64,000 nt of DNA from Symbiodinium natans (GCA_905221605.1 CAJNDS010002127.1:208649-272648), one strand, 5' to 3'. Counted from the first letter of the stretch, positions 39,598-49,706 are shown. Made by a program: numbers and translations. The notes: generated from the letters alone by a model not told the origin.

Positions 39598-40250
39598 GTG
39601 AGGTTTAGTGCTTAGGGATGTATGAGGACGAGGTCCCGGAATTTATGAATACCGTGCGAAAAACACAAAGCCAAACCCTAAAGCCCTAAAGGCCGGACAA
39701 AAACAAAACAAATGAAAACACAAAACTTTAACAAACAAAATAACTTCTTTAAAACCATGCAAATAAAAATAGCAATATCTGGCCCAGCAGCGACGGGGGA
39801 GCCGGCAACCCGGGCGGTGGTGCAGCCGGCTGTCTCAGCACCCTGGGCTTTTTGGCTCTTTTTTGGGGCTTTGGGGGCTTTCTAGGGTTTGGGACTTAGG
39901 GTTTAGGGTCTAGGGTTTAGGGTTTAGGTTTAGGATGGTTTGGGGGTTTGTGGATATTGGGTTGGGGTGAAGTTAAGTGCCTCAGTGTGGTTTGCGTTCA
40001 AGCTTTTATTGTTTCGGGCTTGGCTTTGGGCGTGGGGCATGTGGGCTGCGGGTGCTTCGCTTAAGGTGCGATTCTTTAACCCCTCTTTTGGCCTGCAGGT
40101 GTCCTAAACTACGCCGCAAACACCCTAGATTCACTAAACCCCGACACCCCCTTCACCCATAAGCCCTGTAAAAAAAAAATCAAAAAACAAAAAGCTCCCA
40201 GAGCCCTGGACCCCAAAGCCCAAAAAGGGGAATCCTGCTAACTAACACAA
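39598..40250. other. Spacer
   Basis: Degenerate TTTAGGG at 39895-39935; otherwise unique, no supported exon. Confidence 0.3.
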
Positions 40251-40273
40251 ACACATGCATATATGTGGGTGTG

Positions 40274-40441
40274 TACATATATATATATATATGTGTGTAT
40301 ATGTTATAGTATACATCATGTATATTGCATACATACATACATACATACATACATACATACATACATACATACATACATACGTACATACATACATACATAC
40401 ATACATACCTACGTACGTACGTACGTACGTACGTACGTACA

Positions 40442-40480
<39 letters not shown>

Positions 40481-40502
40481 CATATATATATATATATATA
40501 TT
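40274..40502. repeat. (AT)n, (CATA)n, (CGTA)n, (AT)n compound microsatellite
   Basis: CATA units 40328-40410, CGTA units 40410-40440, AT units 40446-40500. Tyr/Ile/His repeat proteins over it are artefacts. Confidence 0.97.
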
Positions 40503-40521
40503 TCTCTAGTTATGCATCTGC

Positions 40522-40598
40522 TTAGGCCCGGGGCGTCTCCACAGCCGCATCCAGGGGCGCGAGCATGAGCTGCGACTCGCTTTGCTCGTAGGCAGCGC
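40522..40598 (-). CDS. Candidate terminal exon
   Basis: Minus: acceptor AATTTCAG fits poorly but CAG|GC is present; reads [20 protein letters not shown] then TPRA and TAA at 40524-40522. Confidence 0.5.
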
Positions 40599-40628
40599 CT
40601 GAATTTCCCGGAAACCCCCAAACCCCTG

Positions 40629-40697
40629 AACCCTTTTGGGGTTTAGGGTTTAGGGCTTAGGGTTTAGGGTTTAGGGTTTAGGGTTTAGGGTTTAGGG
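40629..40697 (+). repeat. TTTAGGG array
   Basis: About 9 units. Confidence 0.95.
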
Positions 40698-40989
40698 ATA
40701 CTCCACCCTAAACCCTAAACCCAAAAACCCTACACCGCAAAACCCAAAGAGCCTTAAATCCTCAACCACTTCAGTGTCCTAGACTCCAAATCCGAAACCC
40801 CATAAGCCCCAACCCCTGAACCGAAACCCCCAACCCCCTAACACCTTTTCACCGTTCTAAACCCCTAAACCACAAAACGCCCAAAAACAGCCTGGGGAGC
40901 CCCACCCCAAACCCAAAATCCCAAACCCCAAACCCCAAAATCCATAACCCCCACCCCTTCGAAAAAGGTGCCTAAACCCTAAAAACCCT

Positions 40990-41055
40990 TAAAACCCCAA
41001 ACCCCAAACCCTAAACCCTAAACCCCAAACCCCAAACCCCAAACCCTAAACCCGA
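40990..41055 (-). repeat. CCCCAAA / CCCTAAA array
   Basis: About 9 units; 40700-40989 before it is degenerate CCCNAA-rich sequence without a gene. Confidence 0.9.
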
Positions 41056-41059
41056 AAGG

Positions 41060-41150
41060 GGGCAGCCTGGAGCGCCACCCTCCAGCGTCGCTGCATGGCT
41101 TCGCGTCGATTCAAGGCTGGGGCCGTCGTCGAGGACCTTGAGGCTTTTGG
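41060..41150. other. Candidate exon island
   Basis: Plus: AWSATLQRRCMASRRFKAGA then VVEDLEAFG. Minus: LKVLDDGPSLESTRSHAATL. Strand undecided. Confidence 0.42.
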
Positions 41151-41157
41151 GCGGCCT

Positions 41158-41275
41158 TAGGGTTTAGGGTTTAGGGTTTAGGGTTTAGGGTTTAGGGTTT
41201 AGGGTTTCGGGTTTGGGGTTTAGGGTTTAGGGTTTGGGGTTTGGGGTTTGGGGTTTGGGGTTTGGGGTTTAGGGG
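41158..41275 (+). repeat. TTTAGGG / TTTGGGG array
   Basis: About 16 units. Confidence 0.95.
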
Positions 41276-41500
41276 GGGAAGGGGAGGGTTCTGGGTTTTA
41301 GGTTTGGGTTTAGGGCGAAGGGGAGGGTTCTGGGCTTTTGGTTTAGGATGTGGGGTTTAAGGGTTAAGGGTTTAGGTTTGGGATGTGGGGTCTAATGGTT
41401 CAGGGTTCAGGGTTCAGGGTTGAGGGTTTAGGGTTTAGGGTTTCGGGTTTAGGGTTTAGGGTTCAGGGTTTGGGGTTTTTAGGGTTTAGGGTTTGAGGAT
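41276..41500 (+). repeat. Degenerate TTTAGGG field
   Basis: GGGAGGGTTCTGGG words then TTCAGGG and TTTAGGG units. Confidence 0.85.
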
Positions 41501-41924
41501 TCAGGGCTTCGTGTGCGCAGGGCCTTGAGGTCCAAAAACTTTGGGGGTTTCGTCCACTGGGGTCTCCGCCAAGTGCTTTGTTCCTATTTTTTCTGGAAAA
41601 ACGCGGGGTGTAGGGTCGAAGGGTTTGGGTTCAGACCGTATTTGGGGGCTTTACGCGTTCAGGGTCTAGGAGGCTGCTTCCTGCCTTGCAGAACCCCGAC
41701 ACCCTGAAACCCGAGCGTAGAGCTGAGGGTTCGGGGGTTTTTGAAGGTTCTGCGGATAGCTTTTACCGGCTAGAAGGCCAACTTGTAGTCGGGGAAAGGG
41801 GATTGTAAGTCGTGGGACCTAGTCTAACCTCACCTCGTAAGAAAGTCCCTCAACCCTCAACCTTAAACCCTACTACGTCCTATGCCTTCCAGTAATCAAA
41901 GGGCCCCGGAACCCTCCCTCGCCG

Positions 41925-41972
41925 AGAGGCCAGTAGTGGACCCACTTTGTGGATGAGCACCTGCGGCGGCTT
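41925..41972 (-). other. Candidate exon
   Basis: Minus: acceptor CCGCCGCAG, reading VLIHKVGPLLASRRG. Confidence 0.4.
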
Positions 41973-42039
41973 AAGGCTTAGGGTTTAGGGTTCAGGGTTG
42001 ACGTGGGCTTAGGGCCCTACAGCCCAAAGCCCTCAACCA

Positions 42040-42111
42040 AACCCTAAACCCTAAACCCTAAACCCTAAACCCTAAACCCTAAACCCTAAACCCTAAACCC
42101 TAAACCCTACG
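42040..42111 (-). repeat. CCCTAAA array
   Basis: About 10 units. Confidence 0.96.
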
Positions 42112-42269
42112 GAAAGATGCATTTCTTTCACTTAATTTTGGGTACTTGGTTTTTTTCGGGGGAGAGGGGGGGGTTAGGGACCGCAGGACCCCCGAGGCTT
42201 GAACGTTTCAGCCCGACATGTAGCGATTTGAGGGTTTGGGGGGTGGGGCTGAGAGGGCTTGGGTTTACT

Positions 42270-42327
42270 GTTTAGGGTAAACCCTAAACCCTAAACCCTA
42301 ACCCTAAACCCTAAACCCTAAACCCTA
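42270..42327 (-). repeat. Head-to-head telomeric palindrome leading into a CCCTAAA array
   Basis: GTTTAGGGT (42270-42278), AA, ACCCTAAAC (42281-42289), followed by CCCTAAA units. Confidence 0.88.
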
Positions 42328-42475
42328 TACATCCAGTCTCGAAGCATTGAGCTCAGCGGCCACAAACGACCTCGCCCTGAACTGCAACTCTGAACCTTGA
42401 ACCTAAAACCCTGAGCCCCAAACCCTAAGCCCTAATCAGCCTAAACCCTGAACCCTCAACCCTAAACCCTAGCCC

Positions 42476-42558
42476 CACCCCGGAGCGACTCAGTGCTACC
42501 GAAATCGGCCCGAGCGCCGACACGGGATCTCCGGTTGCCGACATTCCTTGCGGCATGC
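42476..42558. other. Candidate exon island
   Basis: Plus: RLSATEIGPSADTGSPVADI. Minus: MPQGMSATGDPVSALGPISV. Strand undecided. Confidence 0.42.
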
Positions 42559-42562
42559 GCGG

Positions 42563-42705
42563 GGTTAGGGTTTAGGGTTTGGGGTTTAGGGTTTAGGGTT
42601 CGGGGTTTACGGTTTGGGGTTTGGAGTTTAGGGTTTAGGGTTTAGGGTTTAGGGTTTAGGGTTTAGGGTTTAGGGTTTAGGGTTTAGGGTTTAGGGTTTA
42701 GGGAC
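42563..42705 (+). repeat. TTTAGGG array
   Basis: About 20 units, several variants at the start. Confidence 0.95.
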
Positions 42706-43797
42706 CCCTGGAAGGGACACGCAGAAAGGACGAAAGCAACCGACAAAGAATCAAGCATCAGGGTCCAGGACTCGCCAGAAGCCCCAATGCTACAAGCGCA
42801 GCTTCGAGTTTGCTTTTGGGAATGCTAGGGCTAAGACCTGGCGAGCAAGGGGAGTTTCGGGTTTAGGGCTACTTCGACCTCTCCTTCTGGCAGGGTTGAT
42901 TTAGAGGGGTGTAGAAGTTGGATGTGGGTTTTGTTCGTTAGGTGCACCCATCTTGGAGGGGCTCTTTTGTCCAAGGTGGCCCTTAAAAAAAGTGGCCCCC
43001 AAAAGCGGCCTACCTAGCTAGTTTACCCTACTTGCTAGCTACCAGGAACCTTCCCTAAAACACCCCCACATGGCAGCCAAGGGTGCTGAGCATCTTCTTC
43101 AGGTGGTGCAGCCTCCTTGGATTACAGCCCAGACTCACGCAGTGCAGACCGAGAGAGTTAGTTCTCGTGTTCTTTAAGGGAGGTATGTAACCTAAGGTTC
43201 GAGAGAGTTAGTTCTAGTGTTCTTAAGGGAGGTATGTAACCTAAGGTTCCCTTTTACTCCCCACTACTCCCTAAGGCTCCCTAAGGTTTTTCAAGGTTCT
43301 CTGGGTACCCCCCTCCCTTAAGAACCCTATAAGTTAGGATTCCTTTAGGGGGGCCCTAGGACATACAGGACCCTTCAGGGGAGGAAGGAGCCGCCCAAAA
43401 AAAAACCTAAAGCCTCAACCCCAAAACAAGGAACCTAAGGACCTGAGGCCCTAAAGCCTGGAGTTCAAAAACTTTCAATCACCGAAAAAAAACCTTGAGA
43501 ACCCCCCCTCCCCCCCCCAAAAAAAAAATAACTGATAAATGGCAAAGATCCTCAAACACCGTAAACCACCAAACAGCCAAAAGGCGTACAGCCCCCAAGC
43601 AAGGGAAGAACTGGAACCAACAAAAAATGAACGGAAAGCCCAAAGACCCCTAAAACAACTCTGAAACCCGCAAGCAACCCTAAAACCCTAAAAAACCGAA
43701 AGCCTAAAAACTCAAAGAACCCTAAGCGCCATGAAGCCCAACGACCCACAAGACCCCCTAAAAATCAGAAGACCCTTTGAACAACGCAAAAAACACC
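42706..43797. other. Spacer, no clear gene
   Basis: Unique sequence with A/C-rich parts (43380-43560); contains the tandem duplication at 43149-43247. Confidence 0.35.
43149..43247. repeat. 50-bp tandem duplication
   Basis: CGAGAGAGTTAGTTCT and GGGAGGTATGTAACCTAAGG occur in both 43149-43198 and 43199-43247, with one substitution and one indel. Confidence 0.92.
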
Positions 43798-43903
43798 TTA
43801 AACCTTAAACCCTAAACCCTCAACCCTAAACCCGAAACCCTAATCCGTAACCCTAAACCCTAAACCCTAAACCCTAAACCCTAAACCCTAAACCCTAAAC
43901 CCT
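43798..43903 (-). repeat. CCCTAAA array
   Basis: About 14 units. Confidence 0.94.
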
Positions 43904-43906
43904 TCC

Positions 43907-43978
43907 GGCACCAGGGCACCCCAAGAAGTCGGCGCGTCCGGCCTTCCCACCCCCCAAGGGGTTCGAGCGGCGACTCAT
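43907..43978 (+). other. Candidate exon
   Basis: Plus: HPKKSARPAFPPPKGFERRL then IRVL. The minus strand is open but less protein-like. Confidence 0.43.
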
Positions 43979-43987
43979 TCGGGTGTT

Positions 43988-44110
43988 GGGCTTAGGGTTT
44001 AGGGTTTAGGGTTTAGGGTTTAGGGTTTAGGGTTTAGGGTTTAGGGTTTAGAGTTTAGGGTTTAGGGTTTAGGGTTTAGGGTTTACTGTAGGGTTTAGGG
44101 TTTAGGGTGT
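43988..44110 (+). repeat. TTTAGGG array
   Basis: About 17 units with one break (TTTACTGTAGGG). Confidence 0.95.
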
Positions 44111-44379
44111 TCTTTTCGGAGGGCGCTCGCAGCGCCTCTAGTACTCGCTCCGTACACTTCTCCCGCAGGAGGGTTTCAAAACCACCGGATGCCCTGAACC
44201 CCGAAACAAGCCAAACCCGATAGTAAGAATTAACCCTAAACCCTAAACCCTAAACCCTGAACCCCTAAACACCCTTTGCCCTAAAAACCTTAAAACCCTA
44301 CACCTTGAGGGCCAGAAAGCCGTACAAAACCCAGAAAGTCCCCCCCCCCCGCGACAAAAAAAGGAAGTACAAACCCAAA

Positions 44380-44502
44380 ACCCTAAACCTCAAACCTAAA
44401 ACCCTGAACCCTGAACCCTAAACCCTAAACCCTAAACCCTAAACCCTAAACCCTAAACCCTAAACCCTAAACCCTAAACCCTAAACCCTAAACCCTAAAC
44501 CA
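44380..44502 (-). repeat. CCCTAAA array
   Basis: About 16 units. A few more stand alone at 44231-44260. Confidence 0.95.
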
Positions 44503-44511
44503 ACCCCCCAG

Positions 44512-44591
44512 GATCCCACAAGAAGAAGCAGGCGGCCTCCTCGGAGCCCTGCGCGTCCGGCGAAGGGAAGAGCGAGCAGTTGCCCCTGAAG
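44512..44591 (+). CDS. 80-bp exon between two telomeric arrays, AG|GA at both ends
   Basis: Acceptor ACCCCCCAG, then SHKKKQAASSEPCASGEGKS and EQLPLK, then AAG|GAACCCTAAACCC. The GA donor dinucleotide and the telomeric array are contiguous, so the downstream intron would be almost pure CCCTAAA. Confidence 0.55.
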
Positions 44592-44593
44592 GA

Positions 44594-44675
44594 ACCCTAA
44601 ACCCTAAACCCTAAACCCTAAACCCTAAACCCTAAACCCTAAACCCTAAACCCTAAACCCTAAACCTAAACCCTA
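44594..44675 (-). repeat. CCCTAAA array starting at an exon boundary
   Basis: About 12 units beginning two bases after the predicted splice site at 44591. Confidence 0.96.
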
Positions 44676-45045
44676 CTCTAGAGTTTTGGGTGTGGGTTTC
44701 TGGTTTTTTCGGGGTTTTAAGGAGGGCTTTAGGGTGTAGGGTAAGGGTTTAGGGTTTAGGGTTTGATAGGGGGAAAGACCCTAAACCCTAAACCCAAAAC
44801 CCTCAAGACCCGGATAAATAGAAATTGTATGTGATATGATTCTGAGCTTACAGCCCCTTCCCCGAACAAAATTCCAAAAACCATCTAAGTAAAGTGATCC
44901 AAAACGCCCTTGGCTGCAAAATAGTCGACTTACTTGACCAAGGCTTCAAAAGCCTTCAGAGGCCCAAAATTTCAACTTAAACAAGGCTTCAAAGGCCTTA
45001 AGAGGCCTCACAATTTTCAACTTACAAGGGCAAGCAAAACATAAA
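44676..45045. other. Spacer
   Basis: Includes a pair of AAGGCTTCAAA(A)GCCTT words (44940-45005); no gene. Confidence 0.35.
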
Positions 45046-45575
45046 ACTTTCGCCCAAAACTTTCGCTCAAAACTCCGGACCTGAACCCTATACAATTTCT
45101 ATACAAAACCCGCCCAAAACCCGCCCCAAACTCCGGACAGGACTATACAATTTCTACGAAAGCAAAAAAGAAAACTCGCCCAAAACTTTCGCCCAAAACC
45201 CGCCCAAAACTTTCGCCCAAAACCCGCCCAAAACCCGCCTAAAGCAAAAAAGAAAACTCGCTCAAAACCCGCCCAAAACTTTCGCCCAAAACCCGCCCAA
45301 AACTTTCGCCCAAAACCCACCCAAAACCCGCCCAAAACTCCGGACACAAACCCTATACAATTTCTATCAATTCTCCGGACACAAACCCTGAAAAGTTTCT
45401 ACCCAAAAAAGAAAATTCGCTCAAAACTTTCGCACAAAACTTTCGCCCCAAATCTTCGCCCAAAACTTTCGCCCAAAACTTTCGCCCAAAACTTTCGCCC
45501 AAAACTTTCGCCCAAAACCCGCCCAAAACCCGCCCAAAACCCGCCCAAAACTCCGGACACAAACCCTATATAATT
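45046..45575 (-). repeat. CCCAAAACTTTCG / CCCAAAACCCG minisatellite
   Basis: 12-13 base units with longer-period CTCCGGACACAAACCCTATAC blocks. The repeat KFWAGFGR protein on the minus strand is an artefact. Confidence 0.95.
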
Positions 45576-45695
45576 TCTATAAACCCTAAACCCTAAACCC
45601 TAAACCCTAGGGGGAAAGTTGGGGCTCAAATCACGATGATCGGTCCCGGGGTTGAGTCCTTACTTGGAGCTCAGGCTGACGGTGGGAGTTTCGGG

Positions 45696-45863
45696 TTGGG
45701 ATGCTCCGCCCGTATACTGACAGTCCTTCATCGGGGATCATAGTGCCCCCTATTAGAATCCCTATTAAACCCTAAACCCTTAAACCCTAAACCCTAAACC
45801 CGAAACCCTAAAACCCTACTATCCCTATTAAGGACTGCTATAGTATCAGGGGGAGCATCCCAA
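45696..45863. mobile_element. Foldback MITE with a telomeric array inserted and a 10-bp duplication
   Basis: Ends TTGGGATGCTCCGCCC and GGGGGAGCATCCCAA. The CCCTAAA array at 45768-45820 is flanked by ATCCCTATTA at 45758-45767 and 45821-45830; sister copies have this word once. Confidence 0.85.
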
Positions 45864-45936
45864 GTTTAGGGCTTCAAGCTGGCGGGTTGAGCCTGAAAAC
45901 CCTGACACCCTGGAGGCCGAAGTCCTGAAGCCCCTA

Positions 45937-46005
45937 AGCCCTAAACCCTAAACCCTAAACCCTAAACCCTAAACCCTAAACCCTAAGCCCTAAACCCGAA
46001 ACCCC
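45937..46005 (-). repeat. CCCTAAA array
   Basis: About 9 units. Confidence 0.94.
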
Positions 46006-46109
46006 CAAGCCCGTGCTCCCCCCCACGCCCAAGGCCCGGATCAGCAGCTGAGGACGTCGCTCCTGCGCTGCTGTACCTGGATTGAGAGCCGTGGGGTTGA
46101 ACCGTTCAG

Positions 46110-46190
46110 GGTTTAGGGGTTTAGGGTTTAGGGTTTAGGGTTTAGGGTTTAGGGTTTAGGGTTTAGGGTTTAGGTTTTAGGGTTTAGGGT
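46110..46190 (+). repeat. TTTAGGG array
   Basis: About 11 units. The GC-rich island before it (46015-46090) has several short open frames; minus reads YSSAGATSSAADPGLG. Confidence 0.93.
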
Positions 46191-46591
46191 TGAAAGCTTT
46201 AGGGTTCAGGGCTTTTAGGGCTTCAGGGTGTTAATAAGGGGTTCAGGGCTTTTGGGGTTGAGAAAAACTCAGGGCTCAGGGCCTTTGCGGATTGAGGGCA
46301 AGAGGGGAACAGGGTTTTGGGATAGGGTTGAGAGCCTTGTAGGGTTGGGAGCCTTTTAGGGGGGAGGGTTTAGGCACCAGCTTGCCAGGATATAGACGAA
46401 GCAAGGCGCAGAAACCCGTGCAGTAGGGTCTAGGGATTTAGGGGGTTTAGGATATTAGGGGGTTTAGGGTTGTGGGGGGATTTAGGGTTTTAGGGGTTTG
46501 GGGGTTGTAGGGCTTTGGGCTTAGGGCGGAGGGCTTAGGGATTAGCAGCGTTGAGCACCAGGTATTCAGAAGGAGGGGCCCCTGCAGGGCG
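46191..46591. other. Degenerate TTAGGG-rich spacer
   Basis: Words such as TTCAGGGCTT and TTTAGGGG throughout; no gene. Confidence 0.4.
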
Positions 46592-46740
46592 GGCTTTATC
46601 AGGGCATATGTTTAGGGTTTAGGGTTTAGGGTTTAGGGTTTAGGGTTTAGGATTTAGGGTTTAGGGTTTAGGGTTTAGGGTTTAGGGTTTAGGGTTTAGG
46701 GTTTAGGGTTTAGGGTTTAGGCTTTATCAGGGCATCTGTT
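46592..46740. repeat. Telomeric array flanked by a 21-bp direct duplication
   Basis: Copies at 46592-46612 and 46720-46740 begin GGCTTTATCAGGGCAT and end TGTT, differing at one base (A/C). The TTTAGGG array fills the space between. Confidence 0.92.
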
Positions 46741-47198
46741 AAGCGATAAGTCCAGGCTGAGAGGGGTTGGGGCGTAAGACAGGGGCCGGAATATCTTCTA
46801 TAGGTTTTTTGTTCTTCTTTGTTTTTTATGTTCCTTTTTTTGGGGGGGAGGCGGGGGGCATTGTAGCGTAATTATACAGGGACCACAAGGGAAAACCGTG
46901 AGTGCTTCTTCCGCTTCTTCCGACCCCTCTAGTAGGGTGCAGAGCTTGAAACACAAAAAAACCCTAACGTTTAGTGTGCCCGAGGCGCAATCATCGCGCA
47001 GGCTGTACTCGTCTCCTGGATCTGCGTGGCTTTCCATAGCCGACGGCCGCTTTTAGACATTTGAGTTTAGGGTTCTTTGGAGGTTCGGGTTTTAAAACCT
47101 AGGGTTTAGGGTTTCGGGTTTGCTGAGGGTTTCCATCCTGTTGTCACTCAGGGTTCTCGAAACGTCGCGGGTCTGCTTCGGGGTCAAGATGGCTGATC
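46741..47198. other. Spacer, no clear gene
   Basis: A 79-residue minus-strand open frame at 46798-47037 has no recognised features. Confidence 0.3.
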
Positions 47199-47202
47199 AT
47201 CT

Positions 47203-47392
47203 AGGGTTCAGGGTTCAGGGTTCAGGGTTCAGGGTTCAGGGTTCAGGGTTCAGGGTTCAGGGTTCAGGGTTCAGGGTTCAGGGTTCAGGGTTCAGGGTTA
47301 GGGTTTAGGGTTTAGGGTTTAGGGTTTAGGGTTTAGGGTTTAGGGTTTAGGGTTTAGGGTTTAGGGTTTAGGGTTTAGGGTTTAGGGTTTAG
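47203..47392 (+). repeat. TTCAGGG block followed by TTTAGGG block
   Basis: About 13 pure TTCAGGG then about 14 pure TTTAGGG with a sharp switch near 47297. Confidence 0.97.
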
Positions 47393-47499
47393 GGGGATAC
47401 TAGTAGCATTCTTGGTGTTGCTTCTGGGCGCCTTCACAGAAGCCACAAGAAGCCCTAAGCCCTAAGCCCAAAGCCCAAAGCCCAATGCCCAAAACACCC

Positions 47500-47575
47500 T
47501 AAACCCTAAACCCTAAAGCCTAAAGCCTAAACCCTAAACCCTAAACCCTAAACCCTAAACCCTAAACCCTAAGGC
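47500..47575 (-). repeat. CCCTAAA array
   Basis: About 10 units. Confidence 0.92.
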
Positions 47576-47594
47576 CTAAGGCCACAAACCACCC

Positions 47595-47680
47595 CAAAGG
47601 ATCGCGCCTCCCTCGCTCGCCACGTGGGGTGGAGCCTGGCGCGTCCGAGTGTTGGCGACGGAGGGCTTCGTTTAAGGCTC
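47595..47680. other. Candidate exon island
   Basis: Plus: KDRASLARHVGWSLARPSVG. Minus: NEALRRQHSDAPGSTPRGER. Strand undecided. Confidence 0.4.
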
Positions 47681-47682
47681 CT

Positions 47683-47722
47683 AAACCCTAAACCCTAAAC
47701 CCTAAACCCTAAACCCTAAACC
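47683..47722 (-). repeat. Short CCCTAAA array
   Basis: Six units. Confidence 0.93.
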
Positions 47723-47932
47723 CCTTTCAGGGTTCGGGAGTTTGGGGCTTCTGGAGTTGAAACCCGAAGAAGGCCTATTCACAAACTCTGCTGAACTCCT
47801 CGTGTAATTTGACCCGAAGCCCAACAGCCCAACAAAAAAACTTACAAAAATCAAAAATTCAATTAAAAGTCCTGGAAATGTACATAAACACCCTGTAAAC
47901 CTTTCTGTAAAACCAGCATCCCCCAAAAGAAT

Positions 47933-48074
47933 CCTACGAACCCGAGGCTCAAAAATCCTACGAACCCCTAACCCTAAACCCTAAACCCTAAACCCTAAAC
48001 CCTAAACCCTAAACCCTAAACCCTAAACCCTAAACCCTAATCCCGAACCGCCTACGAACCCGAGGCGCCCAAAG
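47933..48074. repeat. Telomeric array flanked by a direct duplication
   Basis: CCTACGAACCCGAGGC occurs at 47933 and 48051, followed by TCAAA and GCCCAAAG respectively; a partial third CCTACGAACCCC abuts the array. The CCCTAAA array is at 47968-48046. Confidence 0.88.
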
Positions 48075-48078
48075 TCAC

Positions 48079-48155
48079 CTCCAGGGCAGGCGCTGACGCC
48101 CGGAGGTCGTAGGCCGCACAGGGCTCGAGCGCGGAGAACATGATGCAGATGCTGC
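48079..48155 (-). CDS. Candidate exon with canonical donor
   Basis: Minus: acceptor ATGAGCCAG, reading SICIMFSALEPCAAYDLRAS then APALE, donor GTGACT. The duplication at 48051-48074 lies just inside the downstream intron. Confidence 0.55.
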
Positions 48156-48179
48156 CTGGCTCATTTGGGGGTGTCTCGG

Positions 48180-48270
48180 GTTTGGGGTTTAGGGTTTAGG
48201 GTTTAGGGTTTCGGGTTGAGGGTTTATTTAGGGTTGAGGGTTGAGGGTAGTTGAGGGTTGAGGGTTTAGA
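48180..48270 (+). repeat. TTTAGGG / TTGAGGG array
   Basis: About 12 units. 48271-48480 is degenerate G/T-rich sequence without a gene. Confidence 0.9.
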
Positions 48271-48547
48271 GCTGCCTGGGGCGTGGGGTTTGGGGTTTTG
48301 GGTTGATTTGGGGGGTTTTGAAAGTCTTGAGCTTAAGGGTTTTGCGGGGCTTGGGGCTTGAGCTTAATTAAGGGTTGTTGAATTCTTGGTGGTTTTAGGG
48401 CTTTTGGGAGCTTAGAGCTTCGGGGTTCTTCAGGGCGTTTAGGGACTTTAGGGGTTTTTAGGGTTTGGGGCTTAGGGTCACCCTGCACCCTAAACCCTGA
48501 AACCCTAAACCCTAAGAGCCTCGCTACCCCTAAACCCTAAACCGCAA

Positions 48548-48660
48548 GGGTTTAGGGTTTAGGGTTTAGGGTTTAGGGTTTAGGGCTTAGGGTTTAGGGT
48601 TTAGGGTTTAGGGTTTAGGGTTTAGGGTTTAGGGTTTAGGGTTCAGGGTTCAGGGTTTAC
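48548..48660 (+). repeat. TTTAGGG array
   Basis: About 16 units. Confidence 0.96.
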
Positions 48661-48664
48661 CCGC

Positions 48665-48725
48665 CTGGCACCAGGAGAGCGCTCCCCGAGGCAGGCCAGG
48701 CAACGGAATGCGAATTCGGACAGGT
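48665..48725. other. Candidate exon island
   Basis: Minus: LSEFAFRCLACLGERSPGA with GCCAG|GCGGGT. Plus: RRALPEAGQATECEFGQ with CAG|GTCTTT. Strand undecided. Confidence 0.42.
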
Positions 48726-49101
48726 CTTTTGCGGTTTCTGGGTTGAGTTGAGGGTTTTAGGGTTTTGGGGTTTAGGGTTTAGGGCTTAGGATTTTGGGTT
48801 TGTCATTTTTTTCCTGATGTTCGCGGTGGTCACTATAGGATTCTTGCTGGGTGCGGGAATCGGAAGGGGAACTCTTGGCTTGAGAAAGGACTCAAGGGTT
48901 CTTGGCGGTTTCGAGGGTTTTTTGGGTGGTATACGGTCGGGTATTTGGCTGGAGGCTGAATGAGCTTCTGTACCAAAAAGTTCTGTCGCGCGCGCGCGCG
49001 TGAAGCCACACCGGTCGGGCGGCGACGACGTGGGCCCCTCTGTGCCCTTTGAGGGTTTAGGGAGCCCCCGACAGCTACAGCCCTAAACTCTGAAAGCCCT
49101 A
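48726..49101. other. Spacer with a weak exon candidate near 49000-49058
   Basis: Minus reads KGTEGPTSSPPDRCGFTR there; (GC)n at 48988-49000. Confidence 0.3.
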
Positions 49102-49146
49102 CACCCTGAAACCCTAAACCCTAAACCCTAAACCCTAAACCCTAAT
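49102..49146 (-). repeat. Short CCCTAAA array
   Basis: Six units. Confidence 0.93.
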
Positions 49147-49340
49147 AGGCCCCTCACCTCCAACCTGAAGCTTCCTGAAGCTTCTACCCCTCGTAGGCCC
49201 CTCACCTCGAACCTCTCAGACCCCCTAAACACCCCTAAAGCAGACCCAAGGCCAACTAAGTCTCAACCCTGAGCCTCATGCTCTGCCCTGGCAGCCACTC
49301 TGCAGCTCCTCAAGCACTCCCTTTCCCTTCACATCTCTTT

Positions 49341-49430
49341 AGGGGTTTAGGGTTTAGGGTTTAGGGTTTAGGGTTTGGGGTTTAGGGTTTGGGGTTTAGG
49401 GTTTGGGGTTTGGGGTTTAGGGTTTAGGAT

Positions 49431-49432
<2 letters not shown>
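49341..49432 (+). repeat. TTTAGGG / TTTGGGG array
   Basis: About 13 units. Confidence 0.94.

Positions 49433-49473
<41 letters not shown>
49433..49473. repeat. (CT)n microsatellite
   Basis: About 20 dinucleotides. Confidence 0.97.
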
Positions 49474-49475
<2 letters not shown>

Positions 49476-49706
49476 CCCAAACCCCAAGCACTGAACCCAA
49501 CAGTGCTCCACCCTCCCTCTACGGCACAAGTCTCACAAAGCCCAGGGTCGAAACCCTCTGAGGGACCTGAAACCCTGCCATGTTCCTACGTTCACCCCCC
49601 TCCCCCCCCCGTCAGCCCAGCTGTGCACACGAACCGCGCCGGAAGTTTGCTGCAATCTCCTTTAGCCATGCACACCCTCAAGCCCGAGAATTTTCCTCCC
49701 CCCAGG

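Noticed and set aside
40180-40621. Tyr/Ile/His/Val repeat proteins
   Set aside because: Translations of the CATA/CGTA/AT compound microsatellite.
45099-45562. FWAGFGRK-repeat proteins
   Set aside because: Translations of the CCCAAAACTTTCG minisatellite.
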